Shown in pieces: positions 12,584-15,037 of a stretch of DNA of 15,037 bases; position 1 is the stretch's first letter; each line of letters starts with the position of its first letter. The notes below the pieces were generated by a model. That model was not told the origin of the DNA. It made no database searches and saw nothing but the letters and a program-made list of their open reading frames with translations. Origin of the DNA: AC-32 sp035624425 (GTDB taxonomy: Bacteria > Actinomycetota > Thermoleophilia > Gaiellales > Gaiellaceae); assembly GCA_035624425.1 (NCBI GenBank), contig DASPRN010000133.1:1-15037 (forward strand), written 5' to 3'. The position numbers and the translations under genes were made by a program.

Positions 12584-14557
12584 GTGCCCAGTCCAGGGAC
12601 ACTAGTTACGCTTGCCCGCGTGGAGGTGATCTGGCGGCCGGGCGACGAGGAGCGCGAGCGGACGAACGCGATGGGGCTTGCGCACCGGCTTGGCTTCGAC
12701 GACTACTGGGAGCTCGTCCGCTTCTCGGCGGACGAGCCGGAGCGGTTCTGGCCGGCGGCGATCGAGGACATGGGGCTCGAGTTCTCGCGGCCCTGGAATG
12801 CGGTGGTCGATCTCTCGCGCGGGCCGGAATGGGCGACCTGGTTCGTCGGCGGGAAGCTCAACCTCGCCTGGAACTGCGTGCACCGCTGGGCGCGTGGGCC
12901 GCGGGCTTCGGCCCCCGCCGCGGTCTGGCAAAGCGAGGACGGCACGCGGCGTGCGCTGACCTACGCGGAGCTCTCCGACGAGGTGACGCGGCTCGCTGAG
13001 GCCCTCGCGACGCTCGGGGTCGAGGCCGGCGACAGGGTGGCGCTCTTCCTGCCGATGTCGCCGGAGGTCGCGATCGCGTCGCACGCCTGCGCGCACCTCG
13101 GAGCGATCCAGGTGCCTATCTTCTCCGGGTTCGCAGCGCCGGCGGTCGCCGCGCGGCTGCAGCACTCGGAGGCGAAGGTCGTCGTGACCGCCGACGGCTC
13201 GCTGCGACGCGGGCGCGAGGTGCCGATGAAGGCGCTCGTCGACGAGGCGCTGCGCGAGTCGCCGTCGGTCGAGCACGTCGTCGTCTGGCGGAGGCTTGGC
13301 GGCGAGGTGCCCATGGAGCCGGGCCGAGACGTCTGGTGGGACGAGGCAGTGGCCTCGTCGCCGGGCGAGCTCGAGCCGCTCGAGGTCGACTCCGAGCACC
13401 CGTACCTGCTGACCTACACCTCCGGGACGACGGGGCCCCCGAAGGGCGTGCTCCACGTCCAGGGCGGCTTCCTCGTCGCGATCACGCGCGAGGTGTGCTA
13501 CCAGGCGGACGCGCGGCCGGACGACGTGATCCACTTCGTCACCGACATGGGTTGGATCATGGGCCCGTGGGAGGTGGTCGGCGGGATGGCGCTCGGCTGC
13601 ACGGTGGTGTTCGCCGAGGGGGCGCCGGACTGGCCGGCCGCCGACCGGCTTTGGGGCCTCGTCGAGAGCGAGGGCGTCTCGATCCTCGGCCTCTCGCCGA
13701 CGCTGGTGCGGGCGCTGATCCCGCACGGTGCCGAGCTCGTCGAGCGGCACGACCTCTCGTCGCTGCGCGTGCTCGTGACCACGGGCGAGCCGTGGAACCC
13801 CGAGCCGTACCGCTGGCTGTTCGAGCACGTCGGCGGCGGGCGCTGCCCGATCATCAACTGCTCGGGCGGCACCGAGGTCGGCGCGTGTTTCCTCTCGCCC
13901 ACTCCGGCGGTCCCGATCAAGGCGTGCTCGCTCGGCGGGCCCGCGCTCGGGATGGCGATGGACGTCGTCGACGCCGAGGGCCGGCCGGTGCGCGGGGAGG
14001 TCGGCGAGCTCGTCTGCCGGCGCCCGTTCCCGGGGATGACGCGCGGGTTCTGGCGGGATCCGGAACGGTATCTCGACACCTACTGGCGGCGGCTGCCCGG
14101 AATCTGGGTGCACGGCGACTGGGCGCTCGTCGACGCGGACGGGTTCTGGTTCCTGCACGGGCGCTCCGACGACACGCTCAACATCGCGGGGAAGCGGCTC
14201 GGGCCGGCGGAGCTCGAGTCGGCGGTGGTCGCGCATCCGCTGGTCGCCGAGGCGGCCGCGGTCGGCGTGCCGCACGAGATGAAGGGCGAGGTGGCCTGGG
14301 TCTTCTGCGCGCTGGTTCCCGGCGCGGAGCCGTCGGAGGAGCTTGCTCAGGAGCTCCGCGGGCTGGCGGCGGCGGAGCTGGGCAAGGCGTTCGCGCCGGA
14401 GCGGGTGCTCTTCGTCTCGGCGCTGCCGAAGACGCGGAGCGCGAAGATCGTCCGGCGGGCGGTTCGGGCGAAGGCGCTCGGGAGCGACCCGGGCGACCTC
14501 TCGTCGGTCGAAAATCCCGAGACACTGGAGGAGATCGAACGTGTCACAACCCACTGA
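12584..14557 (+). CDS. Acetyl-CoA-synthetase-like AMP-forming acyl-CoA ligase
   Basis: A 657-residue cytoplasmic enzyme activating a carboxylic acid through an acyl-AMP to acyl-CoA. The N-terminal FDDYWELVRFSADEPERFW and the NLAWNCVHRW segment are of the acetyl-CoA synthetase group. ATP-binding motif TSGTTGPPKG starts at residue 279; DMGWIMGPW parallels the DVGWITGHSY region of Acs; NCSGGTEVG is the A5 motif; HGDWALVDADGFWFLHGRSDD and NIAGKRLGPAELE are hinge motifs; the catalytic lysine is K621 in TRSAKIVRR. The substrate, probably a short or medium acid, cannot be assigned. The GTG start is supported by GAGGAG 4 bases upstream; later GTG codons at 12620 and 12626 are alternatives. It overlaps the SDR gene by 17 bases, making a coupled pair, and is divergent from the exporter. 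Confidence 0.92.
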   Translation: MPSPGTLVTLARVEVIWRPGDEERERTNAMGLAHRLGFDDYWELVRFSADEPERFWPAAIEDMGLEFSRPWNAVVDLSRGPEWATWFVGGKLNLAWNCVHRWARGPRASAPAAVWQSEDGTRRALTYAELSDEVTRLAEALATLGVEAGDRVALFLPMSPEVAIASHACAHLGAIQVPIFSGFAAPAVAARLQHSEAKVVVTADGSLRRGREVPMKALVDEALRESPSVEHVVVWRRLGGEVPMEPGRDVWWDEAVASSPGELEPLEVDSEHPYLLTYTSGTTGPPKGVLHVQGGFLVAITREVCYQADARPDDVIHFVTDMGWIMGPWEVVGGMALGCTVVFAEGAPDWPAADRLWGLVESEGVSILGLSPTLVRALIPHGAELVERHDLSSLRVLVTTGEPWNPEPYRWLFEHVGGGRCPIINCSGGTEVGACFLSPTPAVPIKACSLGGPALGMAMDVVDAEGRPVRGEVGELVCRRPFPGMTRGFWRDPERYLDTYWRRLPGIWVHGDWALVDADGFWFLHGRSDDTLNIAGKRLGPAELESAVVAHPLVAEAAAVGVPHEMKGEVAWVFCALVPGAEPSEELAQELRGLAAAELGKAFAPERVLFVSALPKTRSAKIVRRAVRAKALGSDPGDLSSVENPETLEEIERVTTH

Positions 14558-15037
14558 CAGGCTGGACGGACAGGTCGCGCTCGTCACCGGCGGCGGGCGC
14601 GGGATCGGGGCGAACATCGCGCGGGAGCTGGCAGCGGCCGGGGCGCACGTCGCCGTCGCGGCGCGCACGCGCGCGCAGGTCGAGCACGTAGCGCGCGAGA
14701 TCCACGGCGTGCCGCTCGAGGTCGACGTGAGCGACCGCGGATCGGTCGACCACATGGTCGTCCAGGCCGAGAGCGAGCTCGGCCCGATCGACCTCCTCGT
14801 CGCCAACGCCGGCATCGGCGGCCCGGACGGCCCGACCTGGGAGGTCGAGCCCGCCGCCTGGTGGCAGGTGCTCGAGGTGAACGTCCTAGGCGTCCACCTC
14901 TGTTGCAGCGCCGTCATCCCGGACATGCTCGAGCGCGAAGCGGGCCGGATCGTGATCACCGGCAGCGGCGCCGCCTACCTTCCCGGGTCGCGAAGCACCC
15001 CCTATCCAACGAGCAAGGCGGCGGTCTGCCGCTACGG
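14541..15037 (+). CDS. SDR-family oxidoreductase, 3' end outside window
   Basis: The first 165 residues of a short-chain dehydrogenase/reductase (usual length about 250). The Rossmann motif TGGGRGIG is at 16-23, NAGIG at 89-93, and the catalytic tetrad is complete: N114 (EVNVLG), S142 (ITGSG), Y155 and K159 (YPTSK), with the normal 13-residue Ser-Tyr spacing. R42 after the second strand suggests preference for NADP(H). The GTG start lies within the ligase gene (17-base overlap) with GGAGGAG 7 bases upstream. Working with the ligase, it may act on a hydroxyacyl or ketoacyl compound, or on an alcohol feeding the pathway; this is inference. Confidence 0.93.
   Translation, partial: MSQPTDRLDGQVALVTGGGRGIGANIARELAAAGAHVAVAARTRAQVEHVAREIHGVPLEVDVSDRGSVDHMVVQAESELGPIDLLVANAGIGGPDGPTWEVEPAAWWQVLEVNVLGVHLCCSAVIPDMLEREAGRIVITGSGAAYLPGSRSTPYPTSKAAVCRY

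Noticed and set aside
12602..14959. 785-residue minus-strand open frame opposite the ligase and SDR genes
   Set aside because: Its translation is low-complexity Arg/Pro/His with no domain, while the plus strand encodes two complete, motif-rich enzymes.
1..15037. CRISPR arrays, insertion sequences, rRNA and tRNA genes
   Set aside because: No regularly spaced repeats, transposase-like products, terminal inverted repeats or tRNA-like folds were seen.

Overview
The window is GC-rich chromosomal DNA (roughly 70% G+C, coding third positions almost all G or C), with GTG and TTG starts used freely. The gene set (DipZ-type CcdA/thioredoxin fusion, PAC2 protein, CtaA with a Cys-pair loop, DHA2 transporter with TetR, acyl-CoA ligase followed by an SDR) points to an actinobacterium. 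A deep-branching Thermoleophilia-like lineage (Gaiellales/Solirubrobacterales) is my inference; no rRNA or other taxonomic marker is present.

Left part (1-8032). The 3' end of an unrecognised gene with a basic, glutamine-rich tail is followed by dipZ on the plus strand. dipZ meets, with no spacer, a minus-strand block read right to left: selD, an NMN-adenylyltransferase-like gene (overlap GTGA), a secreted cupredoxin-like protein with a defective copper site, an archaeal-type phosphoglycerate mutase, heme A synthase (overlap TGATG) and a PAC2 protein. The block mixes selenophosphate supply, NAD-type metabolism, sugar phosphate metabolism and respiratory heme synthesis. A PHO-box-like direct repeat lies upstream of the cupredoxin gene.

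Middle (8033-10485). This is the most unusual part. A 449-residue XRE-HTH plus TPR regulator is followed 19 bases later by a 47-residue peptide gene. The peptide has a positively charged, hydrophobic N-terminus, a short Gly-rich C-terminus and an 11-base perfect Shine-Dalgarno. The layout is that of RRNPP peptide-pheromone systems (PlcR/PapR, NprR/NprX), which are known from Firmicutes. Divergent from the regulator lies a near-consensus sigma-70 promoter (TTGACT-17-TATAGT), a strongly structured segment of about 180 nt and an intrinsic terminator, with no plus-strand gene downstream: a candidate stand-alone small RNA. The 427-base gap 8033-8459 holds hairpins but no convincing gene.

Right part (10486-15037). 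A TetR repressor and a 14-helix DHA2 exporter form a minus-strand operon (overlap TTGA). Divergent from it are an acetyl-CoA-synthetase-like AMP-forming ligase and an SDR oxidoreductase cut by the window end. In the 62-base divergent gap, two contiguous 15-bp repeats overlap the -10 box of a minus-strand promoter and are the likely TetR operator. The ligase/SDR pair suggests acyl-CoA catabolism, possibly co-regulated with export of a toxic organic compound.
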